A stretch of DNA of 64,000 bases, taken from contig NW_026570269.1 in NCBI RefSeq assembly GCF_019649055.1, positions 682,001 through 746,000 on the forward strand, read 5' to 3'. The notes under the pieces are model-generated. The model was given only the letters and a program-made list of their open reading frames with translations. It made no database searches and had not been told where the DNA came from. Positions 13,601 through 25,281 of the stretch are shown in pieces (the first letter of the stretch is position 1; each line of letters begins with the position of its first letter). Both the position numbers and the translations under genes were made by a program. The DNA is from Paramacrobiotus metropolitanus. Taxonomy: Eukaryota; Tardigrada; Eutardigrada; Parachela; Macrobiotidae.

Positions 13601-14050
13601 ATAACTCAGACGCGCAGAATTAAACTGCTTTTTTGCTCTCATTCCGATTTTTTAGTATTAATGATAAATTTATTTTAGCGCAATGATAATTTTTACTACT
13701 TTGGTTACTGAAAAGTTGAACTTGATTCATCTAAGCTGATAGTTTTAATGTGTCTTCTGAAGCCAAAATGCCGACAATGAGTTCACGTGCCAAATGACGC
13801 GCGCAGTTATTCATCCGTGCTACTTGTACAGCACAATGAATTCTTGATGAGGGTACAAGTGTAATTCCATACCCCTGGTGAATCACACAATGTCATACAC
13901 ACACCGCGCGTTCCTACTCATTTATAATGCATGTTCGCTGCTATTTTCAAATCCTTTGCGTGCAATGTGTCCCGGCGCCTGTACAATACGGAAACACATT
14001 AGAGTGGTGTATATCAACATATAAAAATGACACCTAATTTCAGGCACACT
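4602..14050. other. 9.4-kb stretch without a recognisable coding gene
   Basis: I found no exon that matches a protein family, and the short ORFs look random. It contains four perfect CCTAA units at 7151-7170, a TATATAAA box near 12545, and several more GC-rich patches (about 8980-9700, 10160-10440, 12070-12300). It lies upstream of the RGK GTPase and may carry its 5' UTR exons and control elements. An acceptor-like tttcag just before the RGK start codon suggests an upstream non-coding exon. Confidence 0.5.
7151..7170. repeat. (CCTAA)4, TTAGG-type telomere-like repeat
   Basis: Four perfect CCTAA units, preceded by a partial unit (taa). TTAGG is the common arthropod telomere repeat. The short tract here is interstitial, so it is at most a hint of lineage or of telomerase-mediated break repair. 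Confidence 0.6.
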
Positions 14051-17000
14051 ATGGCAATAATCCCTGAAAGTGAACGCCAGCATTTGGCCCAGTTATACGA
14101 CTTCGGTCACCGTCCTCGTCACCGTACCGCCAGCACATCGTCCAACAGTCCGGACAGCACGGGGTCATCGCGGGACTCATCGGAAACCCGCTACAAACAG
14201 ATCCGCAAACAATCCTCCCCCGCCTATTTGTCGGCCGGCAGCAGCCATTATCCGGCCACCGCCAAGAGCACACCCTCCCCAGTCCGTTCACCGGTCTCCC
14301 TGACCTCTTCCAACGGCCACCATCGTCGCTCCCAGTCGGTACGGGTGCCGGGCGGACGCTATAAAGCAAATAAACCGGCGCCGCTCAATCTCGACCTCCT
14401 GTCGCTGGATGCCGCCCTGACCCGGCCGCGAGCCAGTTCGACGTTCGTCGACAAAGGTCAAGACGATGCCGCGGGCCTGTACCGGCTGCGCAATTTCGAA
14501 GTGACCTCCAAGGGCGTGGTCAATCGCGGCGATTCATACCGGGCCAAGAGTTACAGTTCCCTGAACACGCCGGTCCACAATGGAACGTTTATGGAATTCC
14601 CCCGGGGTGAGCGGCTGTCGGTGTCCAGTGCGTATTCCACCGGGGAGACAAGTCTAAGCGGAGAGACCAATTCACCGCAGAATCCTCGCTATAGGGTGTT
14701 GATGTTGGGCGCGCCAGGTGTGGGAAAGTCAGCATTGACTAATCAGTTTTTGACGTCCGAATACATGAATGCCTACGAGACATCGTTTACGGGTAAGTGA
14801 AGCGGTTGTGCGGTAATATGCCGGTAATAGCGATATCGCATCAGCGACAAGTTTTGAGTCACCAGCTCATTATATGCCTGATTTTTAATTACTGTAGTTA
14901 GTACACCAGATGAATGTTCCATTAGTCATGTAACATCGCAAAGAATCCAGTTACAATTTGCGCATTCAAATCGTTAATCTTGCAAAGCTACGGTAATTCT
15001 ATAACTTTTCAGGCGCCTTTACTGTGCATAAATGTATATGCATTTGAAAAGGGCAATTTTTGTTGGATGCACTAACGATTTTTCGGAATCAGTTTAGCTA
15101 GTTCAGATCGTACCATTTGTAACGAGATGCAGAAAAAGGAGAGTAGTAAAATGTAACAAGAAACGCAAAACACTGCTGTAGTCTGCATCCAGTACACTGT
15201 GGACAATAGAGTTTTGTGCGGCAGATTTTCTGATCGCAGCATGTTAAAAGTGCGCTGCAGTTCTTTAGTTTAAATTATCATAGTTTTTAAATCAAACTGC
15301 AATCAGAATGCAGTAAATAAATTTCTGCATAAAGCCCAATAGAGTCAAAAAAGGCACGTAGCGCTAACTATTTTTACGAAATAATATGCATTAAGCTGGC
15401 ATATTTGGCCCGTCAATGACCATTAGCCAGCAAACTAGCGCACTGACGTAAATCGATAATTCTTTCCTCAAGGAAAATCAAGACCATTTTAGTTGAAATT
15501 TGTCAAGGAATTGAAATTCATTTTTCTCGGTCCCTCTCATGGCTTCTTTGACCGGCAAACTTTTTCTCCTGAGCGGAGCTGTCCATCATAGTGCGCTTCA
15601 TTTCTAAGCCCAGCCGGCAAGTTTTGATAGTTGTTTGACGTCATCATTTTGGAAACCGAATCTCGGGCCGTCGCAATGCATCTGCAGCACGTACGGCTTA
15701 ATAATTTTTGCTCGTTTCTTCCATTAATTGTAGGGTCATCTTCGTTGGATAGGCATGAAGTATTCTTAGCCGCCATAGACAGATTTTTTGTTTAGTTTTC
15801 TTCCGCTGCTGACGTCATGGCATAATTAATGTTTCGCATGGTCTGATATAAGTGTGTCAGGCTGCATATGTTTGCACAATTTCCTTCCCAATATACACTT
15901 TTACGCTAGCATAAGAGCGCCATGCTTCGTCTCGCTCTTACGAAGCAGGGCATCGCACTGTAAACGATAGTATAAACAGAATTATTGTCCCATAAATTAT
16001 TGCCTAATTGGTTTACGATAATTAGGCTAATCACTGGGCAGAATTCCATACGAAACTCTGGGTGTTGTACAGCCAAAAAACATTGCATTTACGCAATACC
16101 ATACACAACCATCAGTTTTCTCATTTCAGCCCGTTATATGATTCTTGGTAATAAATTTATTATTATGTAATATTAATGGTAACAAATTGTGGGGCAGCGA
16201 TGTAATGACATGTGGGATGCGTGCGACTGGAGTAGAAAAGTTAATTCACAGATTCCTCATGTTGAACTTTTTACGCAAATGTGTGCCATTAGACTGCATT
16301 GACCTTTCTTCAGTAGATGACGAAATGACCACAGAGAAATCCGTCTCCGTCTTACTGGATGCCGTGGAATCTGAATTGGATTTCATAGATCCGGACCCAA
16401 CCGCATCTTATGTAAGTGCATTGGATCATCTTGTTCAAAAGGTATATATTACGATAAGAATTCGATCAACGAGACTCTCAGTGCACAGAAAAGCAAATGG
16501 AAAACTTACCCAACACTACACGTAGGCAGAGAGCTGGGACATACCGGAAGTTAGTTGTAACAGTCCATATTTGACTTTTGAGGAGCACCACTCCTGCAGT
16601 GCCCTCGAAGAAAAACTTTGGTTGGAAAAATCATTACTTCCAGGAAATATTTTTACTGGGTTGAATGATTTTCACTTAAGAATGCATAATTTAAATTAAT
16701 TATATTTTTGTACAGCAGACAACTGGCACTTGTGCACTATCATTTTCTTGAAAAAAAAATCATTAATTAAAGTTACCGTCATTTAATTATATTTTATTGA
16801 TTTGTTTGAATTTTGGCAAAGTGAGTCCGTTACAAATGCGCAAAAACGCGCAACATCCACATTAATTCTTCAGTTGCCACAACATTTATTTGGATACACT
16901 CGGCACGGCAGATATGATGTAAGCACAAACCCAATATAAATTTTTTCCCCGCTGGTTTTATTGAGCTTCCGATTAAATAGCTGGTAGCTTGGGACGGTAG

Positions 17001-19145
17001 GTGTCATAAGCTGCTGCACCATATAAGGTTTCTATTACACGCCAGCGAAAAACACAAACAACCGCGAAATGATACACCGGTTTCCGGTAAACTGCCATCA
17101 AACACCGCAGCAACGTGTTACGCGCGTCATCCCGGCGCCGTGATCCAGGGAAGCGGCGTAAGCGTAATGCTTGAAAATGCCAGGCGCCTGTTGTGTACAG
17201 TACAGTATTGTGTTAAAGCACGGTGTACCGCTTATTGTTTGGTTAATACTCCGCGCAATCTACATGGAAAATGTCATGGATAAGAATCCACTGGGAGAAA
17301 TCCATGCCACTTGAGCAGATGACAGCTTATATATGCGGTCACCAAGGACGTCTTCAATCGATTATGTTAGACGCTTATAATCAACTGCCGGTTGTTATCG
17401 CACTAGATCATTTCAAAATGAACGATACAAAACGACCATTGTGCACAATCTTCACCCAAACAGCTCAGCATTTGTCCCCGTGAATAAGAGATTTTAAACT
17501 CTTTTTGTGACCTTGTGGGTTTCTCAGCACTACATCCGCAACTCAGTGTCAATGCAGGGGAATATTTTCATGAACCAAGTTCAATCGGAACTTCTTGTTA
17601 AAGCCAGCGATCATCCCGATTTTTGCAGTCTGGAAAGCCGGCACTGGGAATTGTTAGGCCTTTTAAGTAAAGCCTTTTCTTGGCATTAAAACCAAATAGA
17701 ACGCTATACCGATAAAAAAGCCTGGCCCGGTGAAATGACAGTTGACAGTTACTGTTCGCGGGCGCTGACCCATGCTGTGGATGATATAAAAGCGAATTAC
17801 GTCATACACTCCCTGTCATCGTTAGCGGGAATTATTACTGACAAAGCCTCCCAGCACAACGCGCATTCAGCATGGGTTAGCGGGAATGAAGAGAAAATGA
17901 TAAATTTCTCTGAGTCTTTTATATGCAGCAAGAGTGTGGTCTGAGGTCTTACGGCGATTTTGTTTTGATGGTGTATTGTTGCAGATGGATGATAAACTGT
18001 GGGAATCCAACCCGGTGGACGCCCACGTTATCGTGTACAGTGTGGCCGATCGATCGTCCTTCGAAAAGGCTATTGATATCCTGTTTGAGCTGAAGCAGTC
18101 CGAAGTAACCAAGCATCAGGCCATTATTCTCGTCGGCAACAAATCCGATTTGGTCCGTGCACGAATCGTTTCCAAAGACGGTACGTGCAGTGTATATTAC
18201 AACAATCACGTATATTCTATAGGCTGCAGGGTTTAACTGACGTCGTAAACGGTTGATTTATCCACAATTCCTATGACTATACGGCACACAATTAATGCTT
18301 ACATAAGTGCTAAGGGACCACTTTATAACTATGATATTCCACATTGAGCTAAGATTATACAACTTTGATAGTTGATAATCTGCTGTAATAAAGCGGAATA
18401 ATTATTCATATCTGTATGTTTAAATGCTTTTATAAAAAGAGTTAGGACAAGGTTGTTATGCAACCTTATTCAGATAACCACCCGGAAATGGCGTTCCGGT
18501 ATATTAGTGTTTTTGGAATTTATTCCATAACAGCTTAGTCGGTATTGTGTTTCCATCTATATTTCATTACATCATTTTGACACTTGATCGTAATGCCACA
18601 TTTGTAAGAGGAACAATAGCTTGACCTTTCGTTTGGACGCCGCAGTAGCGGGTGCGCTTGTTCATTAAATGATCGGGACTAACATCGCTAATAAAACTCC
18701 GCAGGCTGCTAATCAGCTTATGTAACTCTGACGTACATATCCAAAGTGCAGTTTTGCAATGCACCACCGAATTGCGCTTAACCATACAAAAAGCACTACA
18801 AGGATTACAATGAAAAATGGGGATTAACTGCAGGGCGTTTAATGTGAATCTGATTTTACAGAGGGCAAGTCCATCGCAGCGTCCTACGACTGCAAATTCA
18901 CCGAGACTTCTGCCGGACTCAATCATCAAGTCGATGAACTATTGGTGGGGATTCTCTCGCAGATCCGCCTGAAGGAGAAGCAGTCGGCCAAGAAGAACAA
19001 GAACCGGAAAGTGTTGAAGTACAAAGGCCGCGCCAAGGAGAAACGCTCGCTAACCAGCAGCTACGAGAAAGCCATGGGTTTGCTATCGAAGCTGCTTTCG
19101 CGGAACAGTCTTTCCAAATCCTGTGGAAATCTCCATGTGCTATAA
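14051..19145 (+). CDS. RGK-family small GTPase (Rad/Gem/Rem/Kir type)
   Basis: Four exons, 14051-14792, 16314-16411, 17985-18180 and 18862-19145, give about 439 residues with matching phases. A long Ser/Pro/basic N-terminal extension precedes the G domain. G1 is GAPGVGKSALTNQF; the second exon carries the RGK-type SVLLDAVESELDFID segment in place of a canonical DxxG; G4 is VGNKSDL and G5 is ETSAG. The protein ends in a basic region and the RGK signature KSCGNLHVL with its conserved Cys. RGK proteins bind the beta subunit of voltage-gated calcium channels and reduce current, and act on cytoskeletal signalling, at the plasma membrane. They are usually poor or atypical GTPases. An ATG at 14027 is also in frame, but a tttcag acceptor lies between it and 14051, so 14051 is preferred. 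Confidence 0.92.
14793..16313 (+). other. RGK intron 1
   Basis: Runs from gtaagtga to ttcttcag. AT-rich; no coding signal was recognised inside it. Confidence 0.85.
16412..17984 (+). other. RGK intron 2
   Basis: Runs from gtaagtgc to ttgttgcag. No recognisable coding content; the short ORFs inside are not supported by splice structure. Confidence 0.85.
18181..18861 (+). other. RGK intron 3
   Basis: Runs from gtacgtgc to ttttacag. No recognisable content. Confidence 0.85.
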
Positions 19146-21444
19146 ATTATTGATGTGGCATCGACTCTCCGAGACACCGCGGGCCTGGTTTTGTCCCGAG
19201 GGGAAACGGACAGGACGATAAATTTCGACAAAATGTTCTCTATTACTCTTTGTAAATGACCACATTTATTCAGTGGTGTAAAGCGTCGGGATGGAAGGAT
19301 GGAGGGAGAAACGTCAACAGAACACGGCATGGCAAGCACATGGCCGCTTGGCACTCGGCAACGTTTGTGTGCAAGTTCAAAAAACTCGCACACACAGAGA
19401 CACACGGATATAGATCCGGTTTGCGGCGGCAATCGCGCGCGGGGACCAATCACACATCACGGAAATGTCATGAGCTACAAAACTCCTGGACTTATGGGTA
19501 TATTAATGGCACTGGCAATTAACCAACCGACGACGCATGTTATCCATGATGTACAATCACGTTCGCACGCCAGCTACTCGTCTCATTATCGCCTTTCGGC
19601 CAGAGCGAACAAAACCGCAAAGAACTCTTGGCTTTATTTTTAGCTAAAACCACTGTGCGTGTGTGTGTTGTTTTTTTGTTGGCACAAGCCGTTGGGATGA
19701 AAGTGAGATGGGCAGATAAAGATAAATTGATACGTATTGAATTTTTGGAATTGTTGTTTCTGGTTTGAGTTGACGACCGACGACGCTCAAGGCTGACAAA
19801 CGGCTGAGGTTCGGACTTTTTGGCTGGTGTGTGTGTTTCCGTCACAGAACCGATATTTTTATGCTTGTACATACTAACTTAAATAATTTTGAATGGGTTG
19901 GCTTGGGTGAGTTACTGACCGGAAGTGTGCTTCTCTTTTGCGCGGCTCAAAAGGCCATGTGTATTTTGTACATATGTCAAGATCATCGCCAAATTGGCTA
20001 TTTTACGTTTGTACGCTCGCTTGTCTTCTGTCAACAAACTGTTCATCGGATACTGCTCCATTAGTGAAATTAATACACCAAATTCTCCAGCAACTCGGCG
20101 TTTTTGGCGTTAGGTTATCCATATTTGTAGTTGCATTTCCGCTAGTTCGGAATGTTATGGAGAATTTCTCAGCTGGCGGACGAAGTATTTTTCCGGACAA
20201 GGCGCGAAAACAGCCATAGTTGATAAGTGAAACTGAACACGCTACAATTACGTTTGCCGTGATATACTCACACATCCGTACACACTCGTAAAACACCAAA
20301 TTGACCTTTAAATTAATAGTGTAATGCATTTCGTGCAGCGCATTCGATCCAATAAAAGCCTCTTATGTAAAAAATTCTTACTCACGATTTTCCCAATACA
20401 GATAGGTAAAGTATTTTGGCTCGTATTCTTCTACATAGAATGCGCATTTGAATGACCAATACAGAGCGTACGCTACATGGAGCACACATCTCGTGACAAC
20501 CGAAACATCTATCACGGCAGGGAACCAACGGAACCAATCCCAAAAACGCATAAAGCAACTTTGCCGCACCTCGTCGTTTCAGACAAAAACGTCATTCTTT
20601 TTCAATAATGTAGGCCAAGCGTGAGAATGTGGGATGGATTGTTCTGTGCAGATGATTACTAGGTTCGTAACCTTTGCCACAACATCACATGCGGTGGCAG
20701 GTCGGTTGATTGAATGGGTGTGCCCATTCGGGTGACTGCCGATCGGCATATAGTATGATTAGCAACTACTGTATCATTCAGTATCAGAAGTTTTCCATAA
20801 ATCCTTCGGCTCCGTGTGCAGCATGGTATTCTAAACCTAAGAATCTAAGAAACCTAAGAAAATTCTGCCAGAAGCACAAGAACGCTGGAAACTATAACAA
20901 AGAAAACGGTGTGCATGTGCACTGCACAGTGGTAGTTAGTAGGAGTATTAAACAGGGCTCCAGTTTTTAATACATAATGTATATATAGTAGTGGTTTTGG
21001 ACCCGATTCCGGCGGTTTTATTGATGAATGCTGCACCTTGTTCAATACCGCATAAGGTTATTCTGGCTGCGATCAATTGGGGATGAGTTTCCCACGCGGA
21101 TACTCTGTCCGATATAAAATGTTCTCAAATATCCTGATGTTTTATACTGTTTTATGAGCGTTAACCACCCACGAGATCAAGAGTACTACAGCAGCAACAT
21201 GTAGCAAATACGAAAGAATAATTCACGTGATGGATCTGATGCAGACGACGCATTAAATGCTATTTGTATAAACTGTAAATAATGTAACAGGACTCGGTCC
21301 ACCAAAATTGTTGTAATATCTACATATATGAATAACAGTTACCTGCGTAGGCTGACGAACATGAAAACTCTGAAAACTGTATTGAACTACGTATAAATAT
21401 GAAATGGAGCGTAAGATGAAGTCTTCTACCGGCTAATGTAATAT
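19146..21444. other. Intergenic between RGK GTPase and gustatory receptor
   Basis: I see no supported gene. The first few hundred bases probably include the RGK 3' UTR. The part just before 21445 may include the receptor promoter. Confidence 0.5.
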
Positions 21445-23304
21445 GTGAAATTTTGGTCGTATAGCTGCTGTACAGATAGTGCTTCAATTCCTCAACGTGT
21501 TCTACGCAAACATGTGTTAAACATCGACATGAAAACCAATATTAGTCTGGGTTGTGCAAAAAACAATTCAGCTGGTGAAAATGACTGTTCGAAGCGAAAT
21601 CCCAAATCCTCCAGTCTGTGTGCCGCCGGTTTATTGTATGTTCTGCAGCTTGCAGGAGAATACGTATCCATGTCACCAGGTGGAACCGAAAAAAACACGC
21701 ACTCAATGTTGCTGTCCATATGGGCAGCTATACTGACGATACATAACTTATATTTTGCTGGTGAATATGCGTACGACCGGACTCGGGATCGTGACAGAAA
21801 CGGGAGTCGATTGGAATTTTTTGAGATACTGGAGGGAACTTTTCGCTCATCCGTGTTATTAGCGGGACCGTTAAGTGCACTGTTGTGCTTATGTAAAATC
21901 GGAAAAATTCAGCAGTTAATTCAATTGTTAAAAGGAGGAAATTTCACCCTGAAGCGATGCAGATCGATCGTCCGGTTTACGGAAATAGTCTGTCTTATTT
22001 GGGGACTGTGCTGCTGTTTAGGTGTGGTGTACAGTGTACTGCACACTTTTTACCTCTTGTACATGCCAAATAATCCAGAAGAGGTTGAAACTTGGTTTGT
22101 CTTTGCAAAGAAAACGATAGCTGGCGAACCCGACCATCCTGCTTTAGGAGACGTGATACGTATGACCTTTGGAAAATTACTATGCACGCTACAGCTATTA
22201 GCGCCGCAAATGATCATTCTGCTTGGTATAATTATGCTAGCATGTTTATGGAAAAAGCTGAATGCTGACCTTTCTCAAATCACAACAGAAACACCAACAG
22301 AGCAGTTACGCCTCATAAATAAACAATACCGGGATAGCCATCGTATTCTGCACGTGCTAAATGAAGCGTTTTCGATGATAATTTTGGTGAATTGTGCAGT
22401 AGAATTGCTGATCAACGTCGCAATTGTGGCTTATTTATTACGCATCGGTGAAAGCCGTCAAGACGACAGCATCCAAAGAATTGTTTTTGAAGCAATCGGG
22501 GCGGGTAATATGATCTTTAGAATTTCGGCATCGATTTTTTGTGATGAACAGGTATGTGTTCCCTCTTTTTCATTCGGTATTCAGAGCTGTATATATACTA
22601 GTAAAAGTTCCTGAAAATCAACCGGGATGCAGTAGCTAAGTTTTATAAGACAATACAGTGCGATCTTGTAAGCTGCTTTTAGTGAGTTCTCAACTACAGA
22701 GTAAACTCGTGTTATTTACCGAGGATAATTCCATGTTTGCGTACGTACATGTACAGTAACATACTCCAGATAAATCTTAAATGCATAAATATGACCTGCA
22801 TCCATTTATTTATGTGTAGATTTATTTATATGATTTGTGCCCAGTTAATTCTCTTTCACTGTAATGTACTGTCTATATTAAAGTGGAATTAAATATCTGT
22901 TGACGTTAAGGCAAAAGCAATGCGAGATCGTATCAAAGAAAACCTCCTCTTCGTGGACAACAAGAACAAGGAAAGGGTCGATTACACAAAGGAATTTTGC
23001 AACGAAATAGCCAACAACGATAATGCGCTCTCTAGCGCTGGCTGCTTTTTGCTGAATAAAGAATATGTTGTCAAAGTATGTCCCACATAACTTAACGATT
23101 GTGCAGTACAAAATACTGCTATAAACTACCAATGATCTATGCTGATTTCAGTGCTGTGGATTGCTGCTGACGTATTTTCTGTTGGTGTACCAGGCATGGG
23201 AAGGAAAGCACGACAATGCGGAATTATCGAAATTAATTCTTAACAGCACTGCTGTTCTTCAAGAAAAAATAGATAACTTAATACGGCATGCACCAGTACA
23301 TTGA
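21445..23304 (+). CDS. Gustatory-receptor-family 7-TM protein
   Basis: Three exons, 21445-22551, 22911-23075 and 23152-23304, all phase 0, give up to 474 residues. The long first exon has several hydrophobic spans (around STEVEN-free stretches such as VLLAGPLSALLCLCK, GLCCCLGVVYSVLHTFYLL and MIILLGIIMLACLWKK). The C-terminus carries the family signature: an AGCFLLNKEYVVK segment before the last helix and LTYFLLVYQ within it, matching the TYhhhhhQ motif of arthropod gustatory receptors (7tm_7). Such receptors are ligand-gated cation channels with inverted topology in chemosensory neurons. The start is uncertain: in-frame Met codons occur at 21445 and 21529, and an additional upstream exon cannot be excluded. 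The final exon boundary is supported by both phase and motif. Confidence 0.83.
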
Positions 23305-24116
23305 TTTATTTTCGTAAACTTTTTGGTGGCCATGTTACGGTATCACCAATTTAAAGTCTTGCAGAATATGACGAGCACTATTCTTCGCTCTGAATGTATT
23401 CAGTGCAACTTATTACAACTGAAACCAATATGTCGAATTTCTCGACGAATATATATATCATTTCGAAATCAAACCATACGCTCCTGACGTACCGGAAGTA
23501 TGTACGGTTAAACACCTTACGCATACAACAATTTTCACAAACTTGCTTGAGAACGTTAACGAGCAGGTAAATAAATATTCAGGTGTCCACTCGATAGTAA
23601 AAAAGTGCGCAATATATACTATTATTGTTTTTGGGGATTTATGGGGAGAGAATAATACGAGATTCAATAGACTTTACAAAGTAAATCCAATTATGTAATG
23701 GCGAATAATTCAGGTATAGATTCAGGTATGGATATCTACTTTTGTACAATGCAATTTTACAAAAGCAGAAAAAGATATTTCGTTACGCCCTGTTGTTGCT
23801 GCTGCTAGTGCGAAATCTTCCGATCCACAGCATATTTGGTTGAACGTTGATTTTTTCGCTCTCACAGTCTACAACGCACCAGCAAACTTTAAGATTTTGC
23901 AGAGCAGATGCATATGGCAGTTGGTCTGAACGAGCAGAGACTGATTTCGTTGACACCGCAGAATCACGTAAACCGCCGGTAGCGTAGACTTCGGACGAAT
24001 TAATTGCAAGGTTATACATCGCGATCAACAGTTTGTAAAAGGTGACATCACGATTGCGGTGTTACTCGACAGAAATATTCCCAAAAGTCAAGTTCGTAAC
24101 GAAACTAGTTTGCCGG
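23305..24116. other. Intergenic, no gene recognised
   Basis: Holds the receptor 3' UTR and the upstream region of the glycine-rich gene. No coding signal was recognised. Confidence 0.5.
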
Positions 24117-24124
24117 TATATAAG
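24117..24124 (+). promoter_or_regulatory. TATA box of the glycine-rich secreted gene
   Basis: TATATAAG lies 52 bp before the start codon, a spacing that leaves room for a short 5' leader. It is the best placed core promoter element in the window and fits a strongly expressed structural gene. Confidence 0.65.
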
Positions 24125-24175
24125 CGCCAAACGACCAACACTCCTAATTGGGCATTTCTTTCATCACATCAAATC

Positions 24176-24790
24176 ATGCGCATGTTGTGGTTAACCGTGG
24201 CCGGTGTGGCCCTCGCCGCCTGTGTGGGTGAGTCCAGATTTCATTAATCGTAAATTATCTTAAATGGCTAAAATTAAGATAGCCATTTTCCCCCGCTAAA
24301 TAGCGTAAGTAAAGTTTTATTGGTAGTTAAATTTAATTAGGAAACGAAAGCAACATTTCGTTTCGCAATGCTACACAATTTCATAAGTACCATTACAGTT
24401 CTTGTATAAAAACAAAACAGTTTATATTTTTATGTTTTGTTTTTAAAGGAATCTGGATTATCTAAATTTTCTGATGTTTTTACAGGCATAATCCAGGGTC
24501 AGAGTTATAGTGGCGGTAGCAGCGGTGGTAGTTACGGAGGCGGCGGTGGTGGTGGATACGGCGGTGGCGGCGGCTGGGGAGGTGGCGGCGGTTACGGAGA
24601 TGGTTTCTATGGCGGTGGATTAGGCTTTGGTCTGGGCTACCCGTTCATCTGGCCATGGATGTTCGGATGGCCCTGGTTGGGCGCCTGGGGCTTGGGAGGT
24701 TTCGGATACGGTGGTTTCGGCGGCTATGGCGGTTTCGGTGGCTATGGTGGTTTTGGAGATTTTGGATTCTTCAAGAAGAAGAAGAAATAA
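24176..24790 (+). CDS. Short glycine-rich secreted protein with aromatic repeats and a lysine tail
   Basis: Two exons, 24176-24227 and 24486-24790, encode about 118 residues; the intron runs from gtgagt to ttacag. The first exon is a signal peptide (MRMLWLTVAGVALAACVG). The second is mostly GGGGYGG and GGFGGYGGFG repeats around a Trp/Pro-rich centre (FIWPWMFGWPWLGAWG), and it ends in five lysines after DFGFFKK. Repeats of this kind occur in cuticular, adhesive and egg-shell proteins, where Gly/aromatic blocks self-associate. A role in extracellular matrix or secreted coating is inferred from composition only; some short glycine-rich secreted peptides are instead antimicrobial. A TATA box lies upstream and AATAAA lies 100 bp after the stop. 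Confidence 0.85.
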
Positions 24791-24889
24791 GCGCCCAAGT
24801 CATTTCTCAGTTTTGTGATGATCCTCTTTATTTATTGCTGTTTTTAAATTTTTTTATTGTGAAAAGATTTAATATAAGAATATGGTTGG

Positions 24890-24895
24890 AATAAA
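24890..24895 (+). terminator. Polyadenylation signal AATAAA
   Basis: AATAAA lies 100 bp after the stop codon of the glycine-rich gene and is followed by A-rich sequence. Confidence 0.6.
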
Positions 24896-25281
24896 AAGAA
24901 AACAATAATAATAATCTGCAGGGTGTTAACGCATTGGGTGGAAAGGCGGTTTACCGGAAGCGGCTTTCGCTTTCGTTTCGCTTTTATTCACACGTTGTTC
25001 GAAGACCTTATGAGAGCGGTGAAAGAACACGCAAACAAAACACGAATGAACAACGAGCGTTGCCACCGGTAACTGAGCAAGGTCGGAGCGAAGACAACAA
25101 AACAAAGAATTGTTGGTCCTGAATCGTAACAGAAAATCAAGTGCAAGACATGCGCCGTGTGCTTTTCATTGCAATCAATCAAACACAAAACTAGAACTGT
25201 CGTTTTATTGAACACAAAATACAACGCTCACACGTCGAACGCGCTTCCCGCAAGTCCGCATCAACCATTCGGACGGGGCAA
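24896..25281. other. Intergenic between convergent glycine-rich gene and metaxin
   Basis: Expected to hold the 3' UTR of metaxin on the minus strand. No other coding signal was recognised. Confidence 0.5.
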
